Both the position numbers and the translations under genes were made by a program. A stretch of DNA of 42,004 bases from contig NZ_RYYV01000028.1 in the NCBI RefSeq assembly GCF_003977665.1, forward strand, positions 1 to 42,004. The letters are read 5' to 3'. Positions 1-8,029 of this stretch are shown here, one piece after another. How positions within the stretch are numbered: position 1 is the stretch's first letter; each line of letters opens with the position of its first letter. The stretch is from Dyella choica. Its GTDB lineage: Bacteria > Pseudomonadota > Gammaproteobacteria > Xanthomonadales > Rhodanobacteraceae. The notes below the pieces were generated by a model that was given only the letters and a program-made list of their open reading frames with translations, was not told the origin of the DNA and ran no database searches.

Positions 1-134
<134 letters not shown>

Positions 135-176
135 CTAAACGAGCTATCAGGCGATACCGCTTGCAGCCACATTAAG

Positions 177-252
<76 letters not shown>

Positions 253-367
253 CTATTTTTCAGCCATCCTCCATGATGGCAAAGATCAAACCAGCATCCT
301 TGCTGGACTCTTCAAAAAAGCCTTGGACCGATGAGGGCCGCTCAGACCTTTTTGGCGGGAATGGCAA

Positions 368-441
<74 letters not shown>

Positions 442-551
442 TCGGTGCGGAACTCTTCTATCGAACCGTCAACCCGCTTCGATGGGGTAAACCACCTCCA
501 CAGCCCCGGTCTTTCATTCCGCCAGCCTTAGCCATCCAAGGATGATAAAGC

Positions 552-637
552 TGGTGGAGGGAGGTGGATTCGAACCACCGAAGGCGTAAGCCAGCAGATT
601 TACAGTCTGCCCCCGTTGGCCGCTTGGGTATCCCTCC
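552..637 (-). tRNA. tRNA-Tyr (GTA)
   Basis: This is an 86-nt class II tRNA with a long variable arm. The acceptor stem is GGAGGGA with TCCCTCC, the anticodon loop CTGTAAA gives anticodon GTA, the discriminator base is A and CCA is encoded. It is the first gene of the tRNA-tuf unit and lies 14 nt downstream of a strong promoter -10 box. Confidence 0.97.
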
Positions 638-651
638 AACAAAGAACGGCT

Positions 652-680
652 ATTGTGTGGATCGCGGCCGTATGTGTCAA
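652..680 (-). promoter_or_regulatory. Sigma-70 promoter of the tRNA-Tyr/Gly/Thr-tuf unit
   Basis: On the minus strand a perfect -35 box TTGACA (680-675) is followed by a 17-nt spacer and a -10 box CACAAT (657-652). A GC-containing discriminator AGCCG follows, as expected for a growth-rate or stringently controlled stable RNA promoter. The -10 ends 14 nt before the 5' end of tRNA-Tyr. The same box pair recurs before tRNA-Gln. Confidence 0.8.
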
Positions 681-742
681 CACCTGAACCGGGGAAACGG
701 CCGGTTTTCCAAGATTTTTTTCGAACGAAGCGCGGCCTTGCT

Positions 743-1231
743 TCAATCGTTTCCTGCGCCGCGCGTGTCCACGTACTGCGCCATGCTCTTGGAAAGCTCA
801 AGCAGATGCCGCGCCTGCTCCTGCAGCCGGCGCTCGTTCTCGTCACGCGGCGTCCATGGCGGCACCGGCGTGGGTTTGCCCTCGGGCTTGTCCAGCGCCA
901 CGAACACCATCACGCAACTGGTTGCCAGGCGCTCCTCGCCCGTGCGCAGATCACGCGCCAGCACGTCCACTGCCATCTGCATGCTGGACGTACCGGTATG
1001 AATCAGCTTGGCCCGCACGTTGACGAGGTCGCCGATCAGGATCGGTTTGACGAACTGGATACCGCTTACCGCCGCCGTCACGCAATACGCCCCGCTCCAG
1101 CCCACGGCGCAGGCATAGCCGGCCTGGTCGATCCATTTCATCACCATGCCGCCGTGCACCTTGCCACCAAAATTCACATCGGTGGGCTGGGCAAGGAAAC
1201 GCAAGGTGACTTCGTGCTGCTGGCCTGACAT
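743..1231 (-). CDS. Acyl-CoA thioesterase, YciA/ACOT type hotdog fold
   Basis: The product has 162 residues and the hotdog-fold thioesterase pattern. The N-terminal strand is followed by N20, the FGGKVHGG loop (21-28) and D35 in KWID, which match the conserved Asn...HGG...Asp active-site arrangement of the YciA/ACOT7 group. These enzymes hydrolyse cytoplasmic acyl-CoAs to free acid and CoA. I chose the ATG at 1231 because GGAG lies 6 nt upstream of it. An in-frame ATG at 1273 overlaps the stop of the preceding acetyltransferase (TAATG), so translational coupling from that site is also possible. The gene probably forms a two-gene unit with the GNAT gene upstream. The family call is firm; the chain-length preference cannot be read from the sequence. 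Confidence 0.88.
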   Translation of the reverse strand: MSGQQHEVTLRFLAQPTDVNFGGKVHGGMVMKWIDQAGYACAVGWSGAYCVTAAVSGIQFVKPILIGDLVNVRAKLIHTGTSSMQMAVDVLARDLRTGEERLATSCVMVFVALDKPEGKPTPVPPWTPRDENERRLQEQARHLLELSKSMAQYVDTRGAGND

Positions 1232-1272
1232 GGAATCTCCAACGAAAAGGTCGGTCGCTAGTACAGGCGGCA

Positions 1273-1785
1273 TTATGCCTGCTTGCTGCGCCGCAGCGGC
1301 AGCCGCAGGCTCATTGGCGTAGTAAGCACGCCGTTGGGCGATGGCCGCTCCGCGCCTTCCGTCCGGAAACCCAGGCGCACATAGACCGGCACGGCGCAGC
1401 GAGTGGCATTAAGCGTAAAGCGGCACGTACCGGCCCGGCGAACGGCGTCTCGCACCACGCGCTGCCAGAGCCTTCGCGCAATACCCCGTCCTTGATAGCG
1501 CGTGCTTACGTAAAAGTGCAGCAGATGGCTGTCGTCGCGCATCGCCGCAACGCCCACCAATTTATCGCCCAGGTAGGCCAGATGGAAACGCTGGCCATCG
1601 ATGATCTTCTGGCGAAGCGCGCGAGCAGCAAGACGCAGCAGCAGCTCACGACCGATCTTGCGTGACTGATCGGGCAGGACCCAACGCCGCACCACCCGGC
1701 GGCTAAGCACGCCGATGGCGGATGCGTCGCCAGGCTGCCCAAGTCGTATTCGCAATGCCTTTCCAGGTACGAACATGCCTACCAT
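1273..1785 (-). CDS. GNAT family N-acetyltransferase
   Basis: The product has about 170 residues with the GNAT fold. The acetyl-CoA pyrophosphate loop appears as YQGRGIARRLW, following a strand containing LLHFYVS, and a C-terminal strand carries VPVYVRLGFRTEG (the usual F/Y-Y-x-x-x-G-F end of the domain). These enzymes transfer acetyl from acetyl-CoA to an amine; the substrate is unknown. The start is uncertain: ATG at 1785 is chosen, ATG at 1776 is an alternative, and a longer frame reaches 1854 but its first 23 residues do not look like GNAT sequence. The stop overlaps an upstream ATG of the thioesterase frame, so the two are likely co-transcribed. Confidence 0.82.
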   Translation of the reverse strand: MVGMFVPGKALRIRLGQPGDASAIGVLSRRVVRRWVLPDQSRKIGRELLLRLAARALRQKIIDGQRFHLAYLGDKLVGVAAMRDDSHLLHFYVSTRYQGRGIARRLWQRVVRDAVRRAGTCRFTLNATRCAVPVYVRLGFRTEGAERPSPNGVLTTPMSLRLPLRRSKQA

Positions 1786-1872
1786 GCTCTCATGGCAAGA
1801 CCCGTTTGCCCAACGCCTGAGCCCGTCGAATCCTGGGTCGCGCCGTAGCTTCAAGAGCAGGCGCGACCCGTC

Positions 1873-2646
1873 TCAGGGTTCGCCTTTACTCGCTACCGCG
1901 AACACACTCCTCCCAAAGAAAGGCGAGGTAACCCAGTCAAGGAGACGACTGACGGGAAATAGCAGTCGATCGAAGATGAAATACGATCGGTCACTGGGCA
2001 CACCCGATTGGCTACCGACAAGCTTGAACAAGATCACCAGCAGAAAGCCGACCGGGTCGGTGTATCGGATGCTTTCGAGCTTCAATCCCGCCTCATCCAG
2101 GCTCTGCCGCAGTGCAGCCTTCGTATAGCGACGGACGTGACCGACCTTGTCGTCCACCGTTGTCCAGAGCGCCGGAAACGCCGGCACGAAGATAAAGATG
2201 CGCCCGCCGGGCGCCAGATGATCACGCAACTCGCGCAAAGCCGCTATGTCATCGGGAATGTGCTCCAGAACATTCGACGTGTAGATCATGTCGATATCGC
2301 CGGGAAGCTGGTCGATCGACGCAACGGGACTGAAACCGCGACGTGACAGCATTGCGCGCTGCTCGCCATCCACCTCAAGAGTCAACGGAGTGACCCCGGT
2401 CATGGCTTTGAACAGGACGGCCAACGAACCAATGCCGGCGCCGAAATCCAGTACGGATTGGTAACGGTGTCGGCGAAACTCACGAATAAATCGACTGACG
2501 ATCCACCGATTGTAGTTCGCCAGCGATGTCTCGATCGACTCAAGGAGTCCGGTCGCTGAATACCTGAACTTGGATCCGTCCAACACTTTCCCCCTTATCG
2601 CATAGAGAACCTTTCCTGGTCGTCTCCACGCGAATGGAGACTGCAC
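1873..2646 (-). CDS. Class I SAM-dependent methyltransferase, substrate unknown
   Basis: The product has about 257 residues with a Rossmann methyltransferase core: motif I is VLDFGAGIGSLA, then an acidic LEVD end of strand 2, and a post-I segment SNVLEHIPDD typical of the Methyltransf_11/23 group. Downstream, GGRIFIFVPAFPALWTTVDD followed by GHVRRYTK resembles methyltransferases found with cell-surface polysaccharide or lipid genes. The C-terminus contains a hydrophobic stretch (GFLLVILFKLVG) that could associate with membrane. The start is unclear: GTG at 2646 has AGAGG 8 nt upstream, while a TTG at 2667 is also open. Base composition is lower than the neighbours (2461-2520 is 50% G+C by count), which suggests later acquisition. 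No neighbouring gene indicates a pathway. Confidence 0.8.
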   Translation of the reverse strand: MQSPFAWRRPGKVLYAIRGKVLDGSKFRYSATGLLESIETSLANYNRWIVSRFIREFRRHRYQSVLDFGAGIGSLAVLFKAMTGVTPLTLEVDGEQRAMLSRRGFSPVASIDQLPGDIDMIYTSNVLEHIPDDIAALRELRDHLAPGGRIFIFVPAFPALWTTVDDKVGHVRRYTKAALRQSLDEAGLKLESIRYTDPVGFLLVILFKLVGSQSGVPSDRSYFIFDRLLFPVSRLLDWVTSPFFGRSVFAVASKGEP

Positions 2647-2839
2647 TTCGCTTGCCTCTGTTTTCAAGCGCAGGCCGAAGAATCAGCACTGGCTTGATCA
2701 GGCCATCCCTGACCGACCATCTAGGGCGCCATGGCGAGCCGAAGCTCCTCCATAGCGCCGCGGGTGACACCACCGCATTGCTGGACACCCTCATCCCATA
2801 GCAGCGCCAGGAACCGGAGCGGGACGTCGCGGGAGCGAA

Positions 2840-3931
2840 CTACACGTTGAACAGGAAGTGCAGCACGTCGCCATCCTTGACCACGTAGTCCTTGCCTTCC
2901 TTGCGCAGCTTGCCGGCCGCGGCGGCACCGGCTTCGCCCTTGTACTGGATGAAGTCGTCATAGCCCACCGTTTCAGCACGGATGAAGCCACGCTCGAAAT
3001 CGGTATGAATCACGCCAGCCGCCTGCGGCGCGGTGAAGCCGCGCTTGATGGTCCAGGCGCGCACTTCCTTCACACCGGCGGTGAAATAGGTTTGCAGGTT
3101 GAGCAGCTTGTAGCCGGCGCGAATCACGCGATTGAGGCCAGGTTCTTCCAGGCCGAGATCCTTGAGGAATTCGTCGCGGTCGGCGTCGTCCAGCTGCGAA
3201 AGCTCTTCTTCGATCGCGGCGCACACCGGCACCACCTCAGCCCCTTCGGCCTCGGCACGTTGGCGAACGGCATCGAGATGCGGATTGTTTTCAAAGCCGT
3301 CCTCGCGGACGTTGGCGATGTACATCAAGGGCTTCAGGGTGAGCAGGAACAGGTCGCGCACCAGCGTCTTTTCCTCGTCATCCAGGCCCAGGCTACGCGC
3401 AGTCCTGCCTTCATTGAGGCCGGCGGCAAGCTTTTGCAGTACCGGCTTCTTGGCCAGGGCCTCCTTGTCGTTGGCCTTGGCGGCGCGCTCGGCGCGGTTC
3501 AGCGCCTTCTCGACGGAATCCAGGTCGGCCAGCGCCAGCTCGGTATCGATGGTGTCGATGTCGGCGATGGGATCGACCTTGCCCGCCACGTGCACGATAT
3601 CGGTGTGCTCGAAGCAGCGCACCACATGGGCGATGGCATCCACCTCGCGGATATGCGCCAGGAACTTGTTGCCCAGGCCTTCACCCTTGGAGGCGCCCGC
3701 GACCAGGCCTGCGATGTCGACGAACTCCACCGCGGTGGGAATCACCTTCTGCGGATTGACGATGCCCGATAGCGCCTCAAGCCGCGGATCGGGCACCGGC
3801 ACCACGCCCACGTTCGGTTCGATCGTGCAGAACGGGAAATTGGCTGCGGCAATGCCCGCCTTGGTCAACGCATTGAACAAGGTGGATTTGCCGACGTTAG
3901 GCAAGCCGACGATGCCGCATTTGATGCCCAT
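2840..3931 (-). CDS. ychF: Ribosome-associated ATPase YchF (OLA1 family)
   Basis: The product has 363 residues, the normal YchF length. The Walker A motif GLPNVGKS lies near residues 9-16, switch II is [17 protein letters not shown], and the NVRED segment stands where other GTPases have NKxD, the change that makes YchF prefer ATP. A helical insertion (about 125-180) is followed by a C-terminal TGS domain ending [12 protein letters not shown]. YchF binds ribosomes and is linked to stress responses and translation. It closes the lolB-prs-rplY-pth-ychF series and lies just downstream of pth, as in Pseudomonas. Confidence 0.98.
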   Translation of the reverse strand: MGIKCGIVGLPNVGKSTLFNALTKAGIAAANFPFCTIEPNVGVVPVPDPRLEALSGIVNPQKVIPTAVEFVDIAGLVAGASKGEGLGNKFLAHIREVDAIAHVVRCFEHTDIVHVAGKVDPIADIDTIDTELALADLDSVEKALNRAERAAKANDKEALAKKPVLQKLAAGLNEGRTARSLGLDDEEKTLVRDLFLLTLKPLMYIANVREDGFENNPHLDAVRQRAEAEGAEVVPVCAAIEEELSQLDDADRDEFLKDLGLEEPGLNRVIRAGYKLLNLQTYFTAGVKEVRAWTIKRGFTAPQAAGVIHTDFERGFIRAETVGYDDFIQYKGEAGAAAAGKLRKEGKDYVVKDGDVLHFLFNV

Positions 3932-3988
3932 GGTTTGTTGATCCGGATAGGAAACTGAAAAGGGAAATAGTAAATGGCCACCGGCCGC

Positions 3989-4573
3989 TCAACGCATTGC
4001 CGGCGTATGCAACTGCTGCATCGCCTTGTCGAATTGCCCGTCAACCGCCAGCGGCAACACGCTCAGCACGCGAGCAATGCCGTCCAGCATCGCGTCTTCA
4101 TCCATGGCGGAGGGGCGACCCAGCACCCAAGATGTGACTTGATCCTTGTGGCCGGGATGACCGATGCCAAGGCGCAGTCGATGAAATTTGCCATGGCCCA
4201 GATGAGCCATGATGTCACGCAAGCCATTCTGGCCACCGTGGCCGCCATCGAACTTAAGGCGCACGGCACCTGCAGGCAGATCCAGGTCGTCATGCGCGAC
4301 CAGGCACTCCTCCGGCTCGATCTTGTAGTAACGCAGCGCGGAAGCGACGGCGATGCCGCTCTTGTTCATGAAGGTGGAGGGCTTCAGCAGCCACACCGAT
4401 TCACCGCCGATGCGCAGCTTGCAGGTCTCGCCATGCAATTTGCCGTCGAAGCCAAAGCGTTCGCCCTGGCCCGCCGCCAAGGCGTCAACAAACCAGAACC
4501 CGGCGTTGTGCCGGGTTCGGAGGTATTCGGTACCGGGATTGCCCAGTCCGACTATGAGTCGTAGGCCTGCCAT
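3989..4573 (-). CDS. pth: Peptidyl-tRNA hydrolase
   Basis: This 194-residue enzyme recycles peptidyl-tRNA dropped from stalled ribosomes. Visible signatures are LIVGLGNPGTEY at the N-terminus, the catalytic histidine H22 in RHNAGF, FMNKSG (substrate Asn), HDDLDLP and GGHGGQNGLRDI. I place the start at the ATG at 4573, directly before the family N-terminus; an upstream ATG at 4612 would add 13 unrelated residues and run into the palindromic repeat at 4604-4646. It lies between rplY and ychF, the standard gammaproteobacterial arrangement. Confidence 0.97.
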   Translation of the reverse strand: MAGLRLIVGLGNPGTEYLRTRHNAGFWFVDALAAGQGERFGFDGKLHGETCKLRIGGESVWLLKPSTFMNKSGIAVASALRYYKIEPEECLVAHDDLDLPAGAVRLKFDGGHGGQNGLRDIMAHLGHGKFHRLRLGIGHPGHKDQVTSWVLGRPSAMDEDAMLDGIARVLSVLPLAVDGQFDKAMQQLHTPAMR

Positions 4574-4603
4574 GAATGAACTGGAGAGTTGGCCGCGAGA
4601 TTC

Positions 4604-4646
4604 GCCCCTCACCCCAGCCCTCTCCCCGACGGGGAGAGGGGGCGGG
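4604..4646. repeat. Short palindromic intergenic repeat between rplY and pth
   Basis: A perfect 10-bp inverted repeat, CCCTCTCCCC (4618-4627) and GGGGAGAGGG (4631-4640) with a 3-nt GAC loop, is preceded by CCCCTCACCCCAG. This is a recurring noncoding hairpin type seen between genes in many proteobacterial genomes. It has no T-tract and may act as an mRNA-stabilising or attenuating hairpin between rplY and pth. Confidence 0.65.
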
Positions 4647-4659
4647 AAGCCGAAACGGC

Positions 4660-5316
4660 TTACTTCTTGGTTTCCTTGGGAGCCTCAGCAGCAGGCTGGC
4701 CTTCGGCGCCTTCGGCCGGCGCTGCTTCCACTTCTTCCTGCACGGTCACAGCGGAGACCACCGCCACGTCGTGGTCTGCACCCATGTGCAGTGCCGGGAT
4801 GTCCACGTTCGCCGGCAGCTTGAGCTGCGACAGGTGGATGATGTCGCCGGGCTTGAGGTCGACCAGGTCCAGTTCGATGAACTCCGGCAGGTCCTTCGGC
4901 AGGCAGGAGACTTCCACTTCGTTGAGGTTGTGCGAGATCACCACGCCCGCAGCCTTGCCGGCGGGGGATTTTTCCTGATTCAGGAAGTGGACCGGCACAT
5001 TCACGCGGATCGCTTCGTTCTCGTTGATGCGCTGGAAGTCCATATGCAGCATCTGCTGCTTGAACGGATGCTTCTGCCAGTCGCGCACCAGCACCTTCTG
5101 CACCTTGCCGTCGACGTTCAGGTCCAGCACGGAAGAGAAGAACCACTCGTGCCTGGCGGCGAGCAGGATGGTGTTGTGTTCGATCTGGATGCTCTCGGCG
5201 GGCTGACCCGCGCCGTAAACCACTGCGGGCACGAAGGACGCACGACGCAGGCGGCGGCTCGCACCTTTCCCCTCGTCTTTGCGCGCTTGCGCCACGATTT
5301 CATGAGTCTTGGCCAT
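4660..5316 (-). CDS. rplY: 50S ribosomal protein L25, long (Ctc/TL5) form
   Basis: The product has 218 residues: an N-terminal L25 5S-rRNA-binding domain (about 1-95; starts MAKTHEIVAQARKDEGKGAS, with RRASFVPAVVYG) and the C-terminal beta domain of the Ctc/TL5 type (about 100-190, including LPEFIELDL and HLSQLKLPANV). An Ala/Glu-rich tail follows. It binds 5S rRNA in the large subunit. It sits between prs and pth in the conserved series. The 215-bp gap upstream, up to prs, contains one minus-strand REP. Confidence 0.97.
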   Translation of the reverse strand: MAKTHEIVAQARKDEGKGASRRLRRASFVPAVVYGAGQPAESIQIEHNTILLAARHEWFFSSVLDLNVDGKVQKVLVRDWQKHPFKQQMLHMDFQRINENEAIRVNVPVHFLNQEKSPAGKAAGVVISHNLNEVEVSCLPKDLPEFIELDLVDLKPGDIIHLSQLKLPANVDIPALHMGADHDVAVVSAVTVQEEVEAAPAEGAEGQPAAEAPKETKK

Positions 5317-5489
5317 GTTGGAATTGCCTTAGGTTTTTGAAAGCCGCCTCGCGGCGACCAGACTGACTCTCCCGCGACCAGAAGAGCCGAAAAGCCCGCG
5401 GGCGCGGGCTGAAAAGCACACAAGTATACCGAAAATGCAGACAGTCGCCCACCAGGTTCACCACCCAGCACCCAGACGGCACTTGGAAA

Positions 5490-5513
5490 GCTGGGATTGT
5501 CATCCCAGCCTAC
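5490..5513 (-). repeat. GTAG REP element, single copy between prs and rplY
   Basis: On the minus strand: GTAG, then GCTGGGAT, a GACA loop and ATCCCAGC, giving a perfect 8-bp stem. This is one of the window's GTAG-headed palindromes. It sits 18 bp past the prs stop, inside the prs-rplY gap. Confidence 0.85.
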
Positions 5514-5531
5514 GCCCTGAAGGGGCCTCGC

Positions 5532-6488
5532 TTAGTCGATATAGAGCGAACTGACCGACTCGCCGAAAGCGATACGCCGAATGGTCTCCGCCAGCAGTTC
5601 CGCGACCGAAAGCTGGCGGATCTTGGCGCAATTCCTGGCATCCTCGCGCAACGGCAAGGTATTTGTGACCACCAGCTGATCGAGCTGAGAACCTTCGAGA
5701 TTGCGGATCGCCGCACCGGACAGCACCGGGTGCACACAGTAGGCGACCACCTTGCGGGCACCACGTTCCTTCAGGGCGGCGGCCGCTGCGCACAGGGTAC
5801 CGGCAGTGTCGACGATGTCGTCCACCATCACGCAGGTTTTACCCTCCACGTCACCGATGATGTTCATCACCGTGGCCACGTTGGCCTTGGGGCGGCGCTT
5901 GTCGATGATGGCCAGGTCCGCATCGTCCAGGCGCTTGGCGATGGCGCGTGCGCGCACCACGCCGCCCACGTCCGGGCTCACCACGATCAGGTCGTCCATG
6001 CTGTAGCTGCGCCAGATGTCGGCAAGCAGGATGGGCGACGCGTAGACGTTGTCCACCGGCACGTCAAAGAAGCCCTGGATCTGGTCGGCATGCAAATCGA
6101 CGGTAAGCACCCGATCCACGCCAGCGGTGCCGATCAGGCGAGCCACCAGCTTGGCGGTGATCGGCACGCGCGCCGAGCGCGGACGGCGATCCTGGCGGGC
6201 GTAGCCGAAATACGGCATCACCGCGGTAACGCTGGCCGCGGAGGCGCGCTTGAGCGCATCGACCAGGGTCATCAGCTCGAACAGATTCTCCGCGCTCGGC
6301 GCCCCCGTAGGCTGCAGCACGAACACTTCCTGGCGGCGGACGTTCTCTTCGATCTCGACCTGCACTTCGCCGTCGCTGAACTTGCCGACCAGGGCCTTGC
6401 CCAGCGGTATCCCTAAGCGATGGGCAATATCCTCGGCCAGGGCGCGGTGCGCATTGCCGGTGAACAGCATCGGGCTGGGCGTATCCAC
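5532..6488 (-). CDS. prs: Ribose-phosphate pyrophosphokinase (PRPP synthetase)
   Basis: This 318-residue enzyme makes phosphoribosyl pyrophosphate from ribose-5-phosphate and ATP, feeding nucleotide, His and Trp synthesis. Visible signatures are [15 protein letters not shown], the catalytic flexible loop region [14 protein letters not shown], the metal-binding [13 protein letters not shown], and the PRPP-binding loop [12 protein letters not shown]. The start is GTG at 6488, supported by TGAGGAAG about 6 nt upstream; an internal ATG six codons later is less well placed. It follows tRNA-Gln on the same strand, as in Pseudomonas, but a terminator-like hairpin lies between them. Confidence 0.98.
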   Translation of the reverse strand: MDTPSPMLFTGNAHRALAEDIAHRLGIPLGKALVGKFSDGEVQVEIEENVRRQEVFVLQPTGAPSAENLFELMTLVDALKRASAASVTAVMPYFGYARQDRRPRSARVPITAKLVARLIGTAGVDRVLTVDLHADQIQGFFDVPVDNVYASPILLADIWRSYSMDDLIVVSPDVGGVVRARAIAKRLDDADLAIIDKRRPKANVATVMNIIGDVEGKTCVMVDDIVDTAGTLCAAAAALKERGARKVVAYCVHPVLSGAAIRNLEGSQLDQLVVTNTLPLREDARNCAKIRQLSVAELLAETIRRIAFGESVSSLYID

Positions 6489-6589
6489 GATTGTCTTCCT
6501 CAGAACCTGGCTATGGAATCAGCTTGGCTGGAAAGACGCGCTCCCGCCCCTTCCAGCCAGCCCCTTCGGCACATGTCCGAATGGAGCTT

Positions 6590-6616
6590 GAAAAACTTCG
6601 GGCACGCAAGTGCCCG
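6590..6616 (-). terminator. Rho-independent terminator after tRNA-Gln
   Basis: On the minus strand CGGGCAC, a TTGC loop and GTGCCCG form a 7-bp GC-rich stem, followed by AAG and a run of five T. It lies about 60 nt downstream of tRNA-Gln and roughly 100 nt before prs. It probably ends the tRNA transcript and leaves prs with its own promoter. Confidence 0.6.
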
Positions 6617-6676
6617 CTGCCATGCAGCCCATTCCTGGACTGCGCAAGCGGGGGCCGTACGACCCCCGGTGCGAAA

Positions 6677-6753
6677 TGGCTGGGGCGGTAGGATTCGAAC
6701 CTACGCATGCGGGAATCAAAATCCCGTGCCTTAACCAGCTTGGCGACGCCCCA
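6677..6753 (-). tRNA. tRNA-Gln (TTG)
   Basis: This is a 77-nt cloverleaf on the minus strand. The acceptor stem is TGGGGCG with CGCCCCA, the anticodon loop TTTTGAT gives anticodon TTG, the discriminator is G73 (a glutamine identity base) and CCA is encoded. In Pseudomonas a tRNA-Gln lies at the same place between ispE and prs. Confidence 0.97.
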
Positions 6754-6816
6754 GTATTCGTTGGGAATCTGCTATCCGGATCCGCGCAAGGGCTCGCCGG
6801 GGAGCAAAGAAGGAAA

Positions 6817-6845
6817 ATTGTGGCGGGAGGCGCAATGCGTGTCAA
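6817..6845 (-). promoter_or_regulatory. Sigma-70 promoter of tRNA-Gln
   Basis: On the minus strand TTGACA (6845-6840), a 17-nt spacer and CACAAT (6822-6817) stand about 64 nt before the 5' end of tRNA-Gln. Both boxes and the spacing are identical to the promoter of the tRNA-Tyr unit, which strengthens both calls. An AT-rich stretch just upstream (CAAATTGAA) could help as an UP element. Confidence 0.75.
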
Positions 6846-6872
6846 TTCAATTTGTTGACCGCGTGCCTACGC

Positions 6873-7394
6873 TCAGGCCTGAAACGAGCGCGACATGAAG
6901 ACACGCAGCTCTTCCGGAAACCCATTCTCGCGGTCGCGCTCGCGTGCGTAAGCGAACGCGGGATCGCTCTTGTCGACCACCACGAAGCCATGCCTGGTGT
7001 AGAACGGCGCGTTCCACGGTACGTCGGGCAGCGTACCCAGGTCGATGCGGCGGTACCCCTTATCCTCCGCCCACGCGCAGGCATGCTCGAGCAGCGCCGA
7101 GCCGATGCCACGCCGATGAAACTCCGGCAGCACGTCGATCTCGGCGAGGCTCACTACATCGCCATGCAACTCTACGTCGAGCCAGACGAAACCCACTACC
7201 TCGCCGCTCGCTTCGTCCACGGCCACCCATACGAAGCCACGCCGAATTTCTTCGGCGAGCAGGTCCTTGGGGATCGAGAGGCGGGAATAGAACCGCCACG
7301 CCGGATGATCGCGGAACAATTGCACCGCCATGCGTTCGATGTCGCAGATAACGTCGACATGGGCGGCCGTGGCGCGCTGAATGCGGAATGACAT
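6873..7394 (-). CDS. GNAT family N-acetyltransferase in the ispE slot
   Basis: This 173-residue protein has a complete GNAT fold: N-terminal strand FRIQRATAAHVDVI, core VVGFVWLDVELHGDVVSLAEIDVLPEFHRRGIG (acetyl-CoA loop at HRRGIG), and the C-terminal APFYTRHGFVVV strand. The substrate is unknown; the best resemblance by eye is to general GNATs acting on small amines. The start is ATG at 7394, with AAGGA about 10 nt upstream. It follows lolB by 26 bp on the same strand and precedes tRNA-Gln. In related gammaproteobacteria this place holds ispE, which is absent here. Confidence 0.87.
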   Translation of the reverse strand: MSFRIQRATAAHVDVICDIERMAVQLFRDHPAWRFYSRLSIPKDLLAEEIRRGFVWVAVDEASGEVVGFVWLDVELHGDVVSLAEIDVLPEFHRRGIGSALLEHACAWAEDKGYRRIDLGTLPDVPWNAPFYTRHGFVVVDKSDPAFAYARERDRENGFPEELRVFMSRSFQA

Positions 7395-7420
7395 CGGTTT
7401 GAATCCTTGAGGCAATAAAC

Positions 7421-8029
7421 TCACTGCAGGTTCCACGACTGGATCGCCAAGCGCACCTTGTAAGGCGGCTTTTCGGCAAACACCTTTGCTGGCAGCGGCG
7501 GCTGGTGCGTCGTATCCCATGCGGGATAAGTCACCGTCCAGCCATCCTGCTGCAGTACCGACGGCAAGCGGTCGTCGCCAAAACTCAGATCCGCCTGCGC
7601 CCCTTGCGCCCGCAAGCCGAGCACCCAGGCACGCAGTTCGTCGAGCGGAACCTCCCAGTGCAGCGCGCGGCGCATCAGGCTCTCCGCGTCCGGTCCGCGC
7701 AAAGGACCGCCTTCCGCGCCATCCAGCTCGGCGCCATCCGGGCTACCGGTCAGGCGATAGCTCCTGCCGGTAATCGGCGTGCGGAAAACGAACTCGTAAT
7801 GATCGCCGTCCTGCGTCCAGGTGAAACCACCGCTGCCGGCGTCCTGGCCGTTGGATACGCCCAGCTTGCCTTGCAAGACCCAATGGTTGACGCCCGCCAG
7901 TTGCTGCTCGCGCGCTTCCTGTTGCGCCAACACAGCCGTATCTCCCCTGTTGCGCACCAGTTGTTGGGTCGCGCACGCAGCCAGCAGCAGCGGCGCGAGC
8001 GCTGCGAAAATGCGCAGAAATGACTTCAT
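7421..8029 (-). CDS. lolB: Outer-membrane lipoprotein receptor LolB
   Basis: This 202-residue lipoprotein receives outer-membrane lipoproteins from LolA in the last step of Lol sorting. A signal peptide ends in a lipobox LLAAC with the lipidated cysteine at residue 19. LolB signatures follow: NHWVLQGKLGV, FTWTQDGDHYEFVF, GP.RGPDAESLMRRALHWEVPLDELRAWVLG and a C-terminal YKVRLAIQSWNL. Its ATG overlaps the TGA of the upstream TPR lipoprotein (ATGA), which suggests translational coupling. Identification rests on motif pattern and on the hemA / TPR / lolB order known from Pseudomonas. Confidence 0.95.
   Translation of the reverse strand: MKSFLRIFAALAPLLLAACATQQLVRNRGDTAVLAQQEAREQQLAGVNHWVLQGKLGVSNGQDAGSGGFTWTQDGDHYEFVFRTPITGRSYRLTGSPDGAELDGAEGGPLRGPDAESLMRRALHWEVPLDELRAWVLGLRAQGAQADLSFGDDRLPSVLQQDGWTVTYPAWDTTHQPPLPAKVFAEKPPYKVRLAIQSWNLQ

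Noticed and set aside
2668-2839. Possible short gene between ychF and the methyltransferase (frame to 2794)
   Set aside because: The 84-codon frame overlaps the methyltransferase N-terminus in another phase, has no ribosome site or domain, and looks like chance.
4604-4646. The hairpin between rplY and pth as a Rho-independent terminator
   Set aside because: The 10-bp stem is strong but has no T-run on the minus strand, and the genes belong to a conserved series, so it is listed as a repeat.
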